From assembly GCA_039922955.1 (NCBI GenBank), contig JBDTDR010000028.1:1-5581 (forward strand): a stretch of DNA of 5,581 bases, in the 5' to 3' direction. This document shows positions 1 through 5,563 of the stretch, piece after piece. The position numbers were made by a program, and so were the translations under genes. Below the pieces are notes generated by a model that saw only the letters and a list, made by a program, of their open reading frames with translations, was not told where the DNA came from and searched no databases. Every line of letters starts with the position of its first letter. Position 1 is the first letter of the stretch. This DNA is from Tumulicola sp039922955. Its GTDB lineage: Bacteria; Vulcanimicrobiota; Vulcanimicrobiia; Vulcanimicrobiales; Vulcanimicrobiaceae.

Positions 1-1524
1 CAGGCCGAGCCGCAACTCCGCAAAGACGTCGGCCTTCAGGCGCTCGGCTTCGGCTACGGCGCTGGTGAGGTCGGATTCGCTCTCGTCGATGGCCGGCGCC
101 ACGATGTAAGCCTGGCGGCCCCGCCCAACGTGTTCGCGGACAAAATCGTAGACGCGCTCCAACCGGCTCGCGCGAACGGCGTACGTGGCGATCGGCGTGC
201 GGCCGGGTGGAAGTTCGTCAATGACCGATAGGTCGAGGTCGGCGTACACGGATTGCGCGAGCGTTCGCGGGATCGGCGTTGCGGTCATGTGCAGCGTGTG
301 CGGCGACACGCCTTTGGCGCGCAGCCGGGCGCGCTGTTCCACGCCGAAACGATGCTGTTCGTCGATGATCGCCAGTCCCAGCCGTTCGAAATCGACGCCC
401 TCGGTGAGCAGCGCGTGCGTTCCGACCGCGAGCCCGGCTTCGCCGCTCGCCAGCTTCCCGATCGCGGCGTTTCGCGCGTGCTGTCCTTGACCGCCGAAAA
501 CGGCCTCCACGGCGATGCCCAAGGGCAGCAGCAGCGGCGCAAGTTTGGCAGCGTGCTGCGACGCCAGGATTTCCGTCGGCGCCATCAATGCCGACTGCAC
601 GCCGTTGCGCGATGCCAGCACGATCGCGGCCGCTGCCACCAGCGTCTTTCCGCTGCCGACGTCGCCTTGGAGCAGCCGGTTCATCGGAACGTCCCGGGTC
701 ATGTCGTCCCAAATCTCCGCGATTGACGTGAACTGCGCGCCCGTGAGCGCAAACGGCAGCGCCGCCGAAAACTCCTCGAGCAGGCCGGGCGGCACGCGCA
801 GCGCTCGCGCGCCGTGATTGCGTTCGCGCTGTGCCCGGCGGAGCTGCGCGGCCGTGGCCAGCGCCAAAAATTCCGCGAAAATAAAGCGTTCGCGAGAGTT
901 TTGCGCCTCTTCGGGCGTGTCCGGGGTGTGAGCCGCGCGGTACGCGTCGCGCAGCGGCAAATAACCTCGCGCCCGGGCGATCGAGGCGGGCAATGGATCG
1001 TCGGGAACGAGGCTCAGCAGCCGCGGCAAGTTCTTCTTCACCACCGCCGCGATCTTTCGCGTAGCGAGGCTTTTGCTCGCGGGATAGACCGGGACGAGCT
1101 TCCCGCGATACGCTTCGCCCTCGGCCAGGACCGCGTATTGGGCAACGCGCAGCGCCGGGCCCGCGAAGGTCCGCTCGACCCGTCCGCGCACGAACAGCCG
1201 CATGCCTTCGCGAAAACGTCCGTAGACGAAACGCCGCTGGCCGATCCACTTGGCGATGAAAACCCCGCCGGAGTCGTCCTGCATGGCGGCCTCGACGATC
1301 TCCAGGTGACGCACGCGCCGCTCCTTGATGCCCGTGATGCGGCCCACGGCATTCGCTTCGCCGGCCGATTCGCCCAGTCGCGCGGCGGGCGTCGGGAAAC
1401 GCAGGTCTTCGTAGCGGAAGGGCAGGTACTCCAGCAGCGCTCGCGCGGTGCCAACGCCGAGTTCGCGAAACAGCGGCGCGGTTTTCGGCCCAACGCCGCC
1501 CAGGGCGGCGACGTCCTCATCCAT
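1..1524 (-). CDS. recG: ATP-dependent DNA helicase RecG (C-terminus outside window)
   Basis: RecG is a superfamily 2 helicase that reverses stalled replication forks and branch-migrates Holliday junctions in the cytoplasm. The reading frame is open from the ATG at 1524 to the left edge (508 codons). In order it shows a helix-hairpin-like start (LGGVGPKTAPLFRELG, residues 8-23, then LLEYLPFRYEDL), an OB-fold wedge domain at about 61-133, and the linker GKLVPVYPASKSL (141-153). The helicase motifs follow: LTGAQ (260-264), Walker A GDVGSGKT (287-294, Lys293), the RecG-typical DEQHRFGVEQR box (from Asp388) and MTATPIPRT (from Met413). The family usually runs to roughly 670-700 residues, so helicase domain 2 with motifs V/VI and the C-terminal TRG region lies beyond the window. 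There is almost no N-terminal extension before the wedge. The start overlaps the panE stop by 8 nt, with a weak GAAGG about 9 nt upstream, suggesting translational coupling. Identification is very secure; the exact start is likely. Confidence 0.97.
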   Translation of the reverse strand, partial: MDEDVAALGGVGPKTAPLFRELGVGTARALLEYLPFRYEDLRFPTPAARLGESAGEANAVGRITGIKERRVRHLEIVEAAMQDDSGGVFIAKWIGQRRFVYGRFREGMRLFVRGRVERTFAGPALRVAQYAVLAEGEAYRGKLVPVYPASKSLATRKIAAVVKKNLPRLLSLVPDDPLPASIARARGYLPLRDAYRAAHTPDTPEEAQNSRERFIFAEFLALATAAQLRRAQRERNHGARALRVPPGLLEEFSAALPFALTGAQFTSIAEIWDDMTRDVPMNRLLQGDVGSGKTLVAAAAIVLASRNGVQSALMAPTEILASQHAAKLAPLLLPLGIAVEAVFGGQGQHARNAAIGKLASGEAGLAVGTHALLTEGVDFERLGLAIIDEQHRFGVEQRARLRAKGVSPHTLHMTATPIPRTLAQSVYADLDLSVIDELPPGRTPIATYAVRASRLERVYDFVREHVGRGRQAYIVAPAIDESESDLTSAVAEAERLKADVFAELRLGL

Positions 1525-2473
1525 CGGCGGGCGCCTTCGCCGTCGCGCGGCGCAGCGCCGCGTAGCTTTCGCAAACGCGCGGCACCGGCACGTTGTGACG
1601 CTCGGCCAGCTCGATGAGGGCTCCGAGAATCGGGTCGAGTTCCAGCTCCCGGCCGCGTTCGCGATCCTGGAGCATCGAGGTTTTCACGTCATCCAAGCGA
1701 GCCGCATAGTCGATGCGCGCATCGATGTCAACGTCCGCGACGACGCCCATCGCCTGGCCGACGCGCAGCGCTTCGGCCATCAGCGCGCGCACCTCGGCGC
1801 GCGCGTCGGGATTGGCGAGCATCGGCCGTATCGTCAAGCCGCGCAGCGCGCTCACGGGGTTGAGCCCGACGTTATTGACGAGCTTCAGCCACACCGTCGA
1901 TCGCACGTTCGAATCGGCTTCCGGCGCAAGACCGGCGGCGCGCATCAGGCCGACCACGGCATCCAGCCGCGCGCTGTGCCGCCCGCGCGGGTCGCCCACG
2001 ACGTATCGCATGCCGCCGCTCTGGGCGATGACGCCCGGCGCCGCAACGCGCCCCGAAACGTGCACCACCCCGCCCAGCACTCGCTCGTCGGGAAATAGGC
2101 GTCCGATGGTTCCTTGCGGATCGACGCTGATCAGCGGAGGCTCCCGGACGTACCAGAACGGGACGCCGTTTTGAAAGGTCACGACCGTAGCGCCGGCGGT
2201 GCCGGCGTCCGCGAGCTGCGGTAGCAGCGGCGCCCACTGATGCGCCTTAAACGTCAGCACGAGCAGGTCGAACGCGCCCAGGTTCCGCAAATCGTCGCTG
2301 GCATCCACGCGCACGCCGAACGACCCGAGATCGCTCTCCACCCGCACGCCGTTACGCCGGATTGCCGCGAGATGTTCGCCGCGGGCGACGACCGCGACCG
2401 GTACGCCGGATCGCGCGAGTGCGCCGGCGAGGAATCCGCCGATTGCCCCGGCCCCGACTACGGCGACGCGCAT
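1517..2473 (-). CDS. panE: 2-dehydropantoate 2-reductase (ketopantoate reductase, PanE/ApbA family)
   Basis: Family role: NADPH-dependent reduction of ketopantoate to pantoate in vitamin B5/coenzyme A synthesis, in the cytosol. The 318-residue protein is of normal family length. It starts directly with a Rossmann strand and the dinucleotide motif GAGAIGG (residues 7-13). By comparison with the E. coli enzyme the active-site residues are present: Lys76 (LTFKAHQ), Asn102 (FQNG), the catalytic Lys197 and Asn201 in WLKLVNNVGLNPVSAL, Ser266 (KTSMLQD), and Glu278/Asp280 in ELELD. The C-terminal helical domain is complete. The ATG lies 14 nt after the 3' end of tRNA-Cys and has no recognisable Shine-Dalgarno sequence. 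The stop overlaps the start of recG. Transcription therefore probably comes from the tRNA promoter. Some family members reduce other 2-oxo acids, so ketopantoate as substrate is inferred from motif conservation and not proven. Confidence 0.92.
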   Translation of the reverse strand: MRVAVVGAGAIGGFLAGALARSGVPVAVVARGEHLAAIRRNGVRVESDLGSFGVRVDASDDLRNLGAFDLLVLTFKAHQWAPLLPQLADAGTAGATVVTFQNGVPFWYVREPPLISVDPQGTIGRLFPDERVLGGVVHVSGRVAAPGVIAQSGGMRYVVGDPRGRHSARLDAVVGLMRAAGLAPEADSNVRSTVWLKLVNNVGLNPVSALRGLTIRPMLANPDARAEVRALMAEALRVGQAMGVVADVDIDARIDYAARLDDVKTSMLQDRERGRELELDPILGALIELAERHNVPVPRVCESYAALRRATAKAPADG

Positions 2474-2487
2474 CGATTAGAAACTTG

Positions 2488-2559
2488 AGGCGACGGGCAG
2501 ATTTGAACTGCCGAATGGGGCTTTTGCAGAGCCCTGCCTTACCACTTGGCTACGTCGCC
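2488..2559 (-). tRNA. tRNA-Cys (anticodon GCA)
   Basis: The minus strand folds into a complete 72-nt cloverleaf. The acceptor GGCGACG pairs with CGTCGCC. A short D arm (GCC/GGC) is present, and a five-pair anticodon stem GGGCT/AGCCC encloses the loop CTGCAAA, with anticodon GCA at 2525-2527. The T arm is GGCAG-TTCAAAT-CTGCC. The discriminator base is U, the conserved identity element of tRNA-Cys. The genomic 3' end continues CAA rather than CCA, so the terminal CCA must be added by nucleotidyltransferase. It lies 30 nt downstream of tRNA-Gly and 14 nt upstream of panE, on the same strand. Confidence 0.97.
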
Positions 2560-2589
2560 GTTAAACGAATTCTTCGCATGGTCCCGTCG

Positions 2590-2663
2590 TGGAGCGGGTA
2601 GTGGGAATCGAACCCACGCGTCGACCTTGGGAAGGTCACAGGCTGCCATTACATCATACCCGC
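2590..2663 (-). tRNA. tRNA-Gly (anticodon CCC), CCA encoded
   Basis: The minus-strand cloverleaf has acceptor GCGGGTA paired perfectly with TACCCGC. The anticodon loop TTCCCAA is closed by GACC/GGTC, giving anticodon CCC at 2629-2631, which reads GGG codons. The T arm is GTGGG-TTCGATT-CCCAC and the discriminator is U. Unlike the neighbouring tRNA-Cys, the 3' CCA is encoded (2590-2592). The D stem contains a T11/C24 mismatch (2653 and 2641). This is the first gene of the tRNA-panE-recG cluster. The 137 bp upstream, shared with the divergent membrane gene, show no convincing consensus promoter by eye. Confidence 0.96.
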
Positions 2664-2788
2664 ACACTTCTGCGAGCCCTCCGGTTCGAGCAATGTCGGA
2701 CCCCGTCCTACAAACCGCACCTCTCGCCCAAGCGTTGCGACGACCTTCAAGTAAGCCGGCGCGCACGAGGAGGCATTCCCTCCCGCTC

Positions 2789-2793
2789 GAAGG
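2789..2793 (+). promoter_or_regulatory. Ribosome binding site deciding the GTG start of the DUF4239 gene
   Basis: GAAGG stands 7 nt before the GTG at 2801, a normal Shine-Dalgarno distance. The frame is open far upstream, even through both tRNA genes on the opposite strand, so this site is the main reason for choosing 2801. A stronger GAGGAGG at 2767-2773 has no in-frame start codon at a suitable distance. The alternative in-frame ATG at 2693 lacks any purine-rich leader. Confidence 0.55.
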
Positions 2794-2800
2794 CCGTGGT

Positions 2801-3589
2801 GTGACGTGGGTTTATACCATTCCGGCATGGCTCGTTTTCGCGTCGGCCCTCGTCCTCGCGTCGGCCCTCTCCAGCGGAGGCTTGCTGCTCGTCCGGCGCG
2901 TCGTCAAGCAGGGCGAGGAGCTGACGCACAACGACGTCGCCGGGCCGATCATCGGCACCGTCGGGACGATCCTCGCGGTTATTCTCTCGTTCTTGCTCGT
3001 CACCGTTTGGCAAGAATACGACGGCGCGGCCGCGACCGTCGCGCAGGAAGCCAGCGCCATTGCCGATCTTTTCCAAATCGCGTCGTATTTTCCGCAACCC
3101 GTCGCGCGCGATCTGCACGCCACGCTGCGATCCTACGTCCACGACGTCGTCAACGACGAATGGCCGGCCATGCGCTACGGCGCCACGAGCCGCACCGCCC
3201 GGAGTGCCGCGCTTTCGACGTTCAACATCGTCGCGCGTTACCAGCCGACGAAAGCAGCCCAGCAGACGCTGCAGCAGGAGGCGCTCGGAATCGTCTCGAC
3301 GTTCCAGGACGCGCGCCGTAACCGTTTGTTCGCCAACGAACAGGGGATCCCGATCTTCTTTTGGATCGGCAACCTCGTCCTGGCCGCCATCACGATCGGG
3401 TTCTCGTTCATCTTTCGCGTCCGCAGCCAAGCCATTCATCTCTTGATGACGCTCGCGCTGTCGACCGTCATTGCGACGATATTCGTTTTGATCGCCCTGT
3501 TCGACTACCCGTTCCGCGGCGACACCCAACTGCCGCCGACCGTTTTCGTGCAGCTCCAGCATTCACTTGCGACCGATCTTACTGAATGA
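2801..3589 (+). CDS. DUF4239 (bestrophin-like) four-helix membrane protein
   Basis: The function is unknown. With the GTG start at 2801 the protein has 262 residues, close to the usual DUF4239 length. Two N-terminal membrane helices (about 8-31 and 47-70) are followed by a long soluble, helix-rich segment (about 72-182), and then two C-terminal membrane helices (about 184-206 and 212-234). Family-like features are the VTVWQEYDGAAATVAQEA stretch just after helix 2, the R-x-Y-x-x-x-V pattern followed by NDEWPAM (118-124), and FDYPFRGD after helix 4 (234-241). The 2+2 helix layout with a large cytosolic-type insert resembles bestrophin anion channels, the basis of the Pfam naming; channel activity is inference only. 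The gene converges on the minus-strand membrane gene and overlaps its stop by 11 bp. The in-frame ATG at 2693 would add 36 residues with an Arg-rich tail and cannot be excluded. Confidence 0.82.
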   Translation: MTWVYTIPAWLVFASALVLASALSSGGLLLVRRVVKQGEELTHNDVAGPIIGTVGTILAVILSFLLVTVWQEYDGAAATVAQEASAIADLFQIASYFPQPVARDLHATLRSYVHDVVNDEWPAMRYGATSRTARSAALSTFNIVARYQPTKAAQQTLQQEALGIVSTFQDARRNRLFANEQGIPIFFWIGNLVLAAITIGFSFIFRVRSQAIHLLMTLALSTVIATIFVLIALFDYPFRGDTQLPPTVFVQLQHSLATDLTE

Positions 3590-4286
3590 GACTGACCGAG
3601 CGCGACAGCACGATCGCGATCGTGGTCAGCGAGATCAGGGATTCGACGAGCATGAGCAGCTTGGCCGGACGGCTCAACGGCATGACGTCGGCGGGGCTGA
3701 AGGCGGTCGAGTTCGTGAACGCAAGGTAGAGGTAATCAAAGAATTGCGGCTTCCACTTCGCGTCGATGCACGGCGCGGGCTTGCCGCCGACCAACGACAG
3801 CTGCATCTGCGGAAAGAGAAAGTCGGTGTTTCGGAATTCGGCTGCGCTGCTCGCGTGCGCGCGAGCCTCCGGCCCGTCGCCATCGAGTTCCCAGAACCAT
3901 AAAGCGAAGACCAGGATGTTGGTAAGCCAGATTTGCGTGCCGTGACGCAGCAAAGTGCCGGCCGAATTCAACTCGACCACCCGCGCCGGATGAAAGAAGC
4001 CCCCGATCAGCAGCGCCACCGATGCGATGTTGAAGAAGTTCACGATCGCAATCAGTAGGATGCTCCACACGCGCATCCGCCGCGTCTCCTCGTGCCGGCG
4101 CGGGGCGAGGATCGAAAGGGGTACGAGCAACGCGAGCACCAACAACGGCGCGATCCAGCCGGGTCCGATCGTAAGTCTCGGCGGAAGCGTGATGTAGAGG
4201 ATCAGCGCGGCCAGCACGGCCAGCGATGCATGCCAGCGCGGCTCGTGCTCTACGGTAAACTGCTCCGGCGACGTTGGGTCATCCAT
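3579..4286 (-). CDS. Conserved integral membrane protein with ion-channel-like pore module
   Basis: No characterised function is known to me. The protein has 235 residues from the ATG at 4286. Hydrophobic helices lie at about 20-34, 43-61, 73-97 and 118-133, separated by an Arg-rich loop (APRRHEETRRMR, 61-72). A conserved-looking block WFWELDGDGPEARA (130-143) follows, then a polar segment with FLFPQM (156-161). The C-terminus (about 183-230) reads FDYLYLAFTNSTAFSPADVMPL, starting at residue 183, then a last helix. This has the spacing of the two-helix K+ channel pore module (family pattern: aromatic-rich pore helix, TTVGYGD, then a P-L-T/S turn and helix), but TAFSPAD replaces the filter. 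The frame is open further upstream to 4442, but that extension crosses into the divergent DUF5069 gene and is not hydrophobic, so 4286 is preferred. No clear Shine-Dalgarno precedes it. It overlaps the converging DUF4239 gene by 11 bp. Confidence 0.82.
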   Translation of the reverse strand: MDDPTSPEQFTVEHEPRWHASLAVLAALILYITLPPRLTIGPGWIAPLLVLALLVPLSILAPRRHEETRRMRVWSILLIAIVNFFNIASVALLIGGFFHPARVVELNSAGTLLRHGTQIWLTNILVFALWFWELDGDGPEARAHASSAAEFRNTDFLFPQMQLSLVGGKPAPCIDAKWKPQFFDYLYLAFTNSTAFSPADVMPLSRPAKLLMLVESLISLTTIAIVLSRSVSLIQ

Positions 4287-4337
4287 CGGGTTGTGCGTTC
4301 GCCCGGCCGCTCGCGCAACCCGCCCGGACGGACGCGG

Positions 4338-4343
4338 TATTAT
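4338..4343 (+). promoter_or_regulatory. Putative -10 element for a leaderless DUF5069 transcript
   Basis: TATTAT is the only AT-rich hexamer in the 64-bp divergent spacer and differs from TATAAT at one position. Its 3' end lies 7 nt before the ATG at 4351, so a normal transcription start would fall at or one base before the A of the start codon. No good TTGACA-like -35 is seen about 17 nt upstream (GCAACC is there). On the other strand the overlapping hexamer reads CATAAT and could serve the divergent membrane gene. Confidence 0.45.
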
Positions 4344-4350
4344 GGGACCC

Positions 4351-4710
4351 ATGCCGACAGATTTTCGCGATGAAAAGACGTTTCCGCGCCGCGGGCGCCA
4401 GCCTATCGGTGAAGTCCTTTGGCTGCTGCGCCTCGCCGACAAAGGGCGCGCTGCCGCCGCCGGAACGATTCACGATTACGTGTACCCCTGCCCGATGGAC
4501 GCCGGCGTGATGGAACGCTGGGGCGTTACGGCGGCGGAGTTCGCAACGGCACTCGCGCGACATCCGGTTGACGAGGCGCTCCATGCATGGCTGGTCGAGC
4601 GCGTTCCAAGCACCAACGTGCGCGCCGCGAATCGCTGGCTATTAGAGGAAAAGACCGAAAATCTGGACCGACAGGACGCCGAAGAGGGCGTGGCCGGGAG
4701 TGGAGGATAA
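4351..4710 (+). CDS. DUF5069 domain-containing protein
   Basis: A small soluble protein of 119 residues whose function is unknown. It matches my knowledge of the DUF5069 family: an N-terminal helix leading into LLRLADKGRAAAAGTIHDY (25-43), then VYPCPMDAGVMERWGV (44-59) with a conserved-type Cys47 and Asp50, a central AAEFATAL helix, and a C-terminal LDRQDAEEG (105-113). No signal peptide or membrane segment is present. The ATG at 4351 is preferred because the family-like part begins shortly afterwards and the -10-like TATTAT sits at leaderless distance. In-frame alternatives are ATG 4342, which overlaps that hexamer, and TTG 4291. No usable Shine-Dalgarno sequence precedes any of them. The stop is 6 nt before the hydrolase start, so the two are almost certainly co-transcribed. 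Family assignment is by motif memory and is fairly sure. Confidence 0.82.
   Translation: MPTDFRDEKTFPRRGRQPIGEVLWLLRLADKGRAAAAGTIHDYVYPCPMDAGVMERWGVTAAEFATALARHPVDEALHAWLVERVPSTNVRAANRWLLEEKTENLDRQDAEEGVAGSGG
4702..4706 (+). promoter_or_regulatory. Ribosome binding site of the dienelactone hydrolase gene
   Basis: GGAGG lies inside the last codons of the DUF5069 gene, 10 nt before the GTG at 4717. It supports that GTG as the true start and suggests that termination at 4708-4710 and re-initiation are coupled. Confidence 0.75.
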
Positions 4711-4716
4711 CCGTCC

Positions 4717-5400
4717 GTGGGCAAAACGATCGAGTTTGCGCGTCCCGACGGAGCGATCGCAGCGGGCTATGTAGCCGAGCCCTCGGAATCCGGCGACGCT
4801 CCAGGGGTCGTGATATTTGAGGAGTGGTGGGGTCTCAACCAGGAAATCAAGGATACGGCGGATCGCCTTGCCGGTGACGGATTTCGCGCGATCGTTCCAG
4901 ACCTCTATCGCGGACGCGTGGCCGCGACCGGCGACGAAGCCAACCACTTGATGGAAGGACTCGATTTTTCCGACGCGGTCGCGCAAGACGCGCGCGGCGC
5001 CGCGGCCTATCTCAAAGGGCGCGGTGCCAAACGTGTCGGCGTGATGGGGTTCTGCATGGGCGGCGCGTTGACGATGCTCGCCGCAATGCACGACCCCGAC
5101 TTCGCCTCGGCGGTCGTGTTCTACGGCTATCCGCCGCCGGAGGGCGGCGACCCGGCGGCGATCGCGATCCCCATCATGGGACACTGGGCCCGGCACGACA
5201 CGTTCTTTACGATGGAGGGCGTCGACGCAATCGAACGCGCGTTCAAAGCCGGGAGCGTCCCGTACGAGTTCCATCGCTACGACGCAAAGCACGCCTTTTG
5301 CAACCCCGTCGGCCTAGGAAACTACCACCCCGAGCACGCCGAAACCGCCTGGAAGCGAACCGTCGAGTTCCTCAAACGCACCCTCCACGCGTCATCCTGA
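4717..5400 (+). CDS. Dienelactone hydrolase family protein (alpha/beta hydrolase)
   Basis: A 227-residue cytosolic alpha/beta hydrolase of normal length for the dienelactone hydrolase (DLH) family. The best known members open dienelactones to maleylacetate during chloroaromatic breakdown; many others have unknown ester or lactone substrates. The catalytic triad is visible: nucleophile Cys113 in the elbow GFCMGG (111-116), Asp161 in HWARHDTFF, and His192 in DAKHAF. Glu36 in VIFEEWWGLNQEI occupies the place of the conserved glutamate that interacts with the cysteine in DLH. PDLYRG (61-66) is also family-typical. No signal peptide is present. GTG 4717 is supported by GGAGG 10 nt upstream. The gene follows the DUF5069 gene by 6 nt. 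The last residues (about ASS) and the stop codon are encoded at or inside the edge of the downstream repeat, so the C-terminus may be repeat-derived. No other aromatic-degradation genes are nearby, so the substrate is undetermined. Confidence 0.92.
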   Translation: MGKTIEFARPDGAIAAGYVAEPSESGDAPGVVIFEEWWGLNQEIKDTADRLAGDGFRAIVPDLYRGRVAATGDEANHLMEGLDFSDAVAQDARGAAAYLKGRGAKRVGVMGFCMGGALTMLAAMHDPDFASAVVFYGYPPPEGGDPAAIAIPIMGHWARHDTFFTMEGVDAIERAFKAGSVPYEFHRYDAKHAFCNPVGLGNYHPEHAETAWKRTVEFLKRTLHASS

Positions 5401-5464
5401 GCGAAGCGCCAAAGGCGCGCAGTCGAAGGGCTGAGCGAAGCGCCAAAGGCGCGCAGTCGAAATG
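5397..5464. repeat. Two tandem 34-bp repeats with internal hairpins
   Basis: Copy 1 (5397-5430) and copy 2 (5431-5464) share their first 31 bases exactly (5397-5427 and 5431-5461). They begin CTGAGCGAAGCGCC and end GCGCAGTCGAA, and differ only in the last bases (GGG versus ATG). Each contains the perfect inverted repeat GCGCC-AAA-GGCGC (5406-5418 and 5440-5452). The left flank GTCATC extends copy 1 to the motif GTCATCCTGAGCGAAG, which resembles dispersed intergenic repeats I know from many environmental GC-rich genomes. The TGA stop of the hydrolase gene (5398-5400) lies in copy 1. The stem-loops are not followed by a T run, so an intrinsic terminator is not supported. The rest of the intergenic stretch, up to 5549, shows nothing else I can assign. 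Confidence 0.9.
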
Positions 5465-5549
5465 GGATGAGAAGGCCGGCCCCCGAAACGGGATAGTTCG
5501 AGAACTTCCCTGACGAGCTCTATGGCTCAACGACGCACTCGATGGTGCA

Positions 5550-5555
5550 AAGGAG
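5550..5555 (+). promoter_or_regulatory. Strong ribosome binding site of the gene entering at the right edge
   Basis: AAGGAG, preceded by another A and followed by A, is a near-perfect Shine-Dalgarno sequence. It stands 8 nt before the ATG at 5564. It is the clearest ribosome binding site in the window and is the main evidence for a gene start here. Confidence 0.75.
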
Positions 5556-5563
5556 ACCGGCCC

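Noticed and set aside
218..1249. Long minus-strand open frame of 343 codons
   Set aside because: It is an out-of-frame shadow of recG. It is Arg/Ala-rich without motifs, while the neighbouring frame carries all RecG helicase motifs.
814..1617. Plus-strand open frame of 267 codons opposite recG
   Set aside because: It lies antisense to a clearly coding frame, has low-complexity Arg-rich composition and no recognisable domain. It is a typical GC-rich antisense artefact.
2488..2663. tRNA-associated integration (att) site
   Set aside because: There is no integrase gene and no repeated tRNA 3' fragment in the window.
2546..2800. N-terminal extension of the DUF4239 gene back to the ATG at 2546
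   Set aside because: The extension reads through the antisense of both tRNA genes and has no family similarity. A start at 2801 with GAAGG 7 nt upstream fits the family length.
2664..2800. Divergent promoters between tRNA-Gly and the DUF4239 gene
   Set aside because: Promoters must exist here, but I found no -35/-10 pair with acceptable match and spacing on either strand, so none is annotated.
2747..3562. Minus-strand open frame of 271 codons opposite the DUF4239 gene
   Set aside because: It is highly charged and repetitive (Arg/Asp/Glu), the mirror image of a hydrophobic membrane-protein frame, so it is an antisense shadow.
5406..5452. Intrinsic terminator from the repeat hairpins
   Set aside because: The stems are only 5 bp with AAA loops and no T-rich tract follows on either strand.
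5397..5464. CRISPR array
   Set aside because: There are only two direct copies with no spacer between them beyond 3 bases, and no cas genes.
5496..5505. GTTCGAGAAC palindrome as a LexA-type operator
   Set aside because: The half-sites are in the opposite order to the GAAC-N4-GTTC SOS box and the spacer is only 2 bp. A 10-bp palindrome alone is weak evidence.
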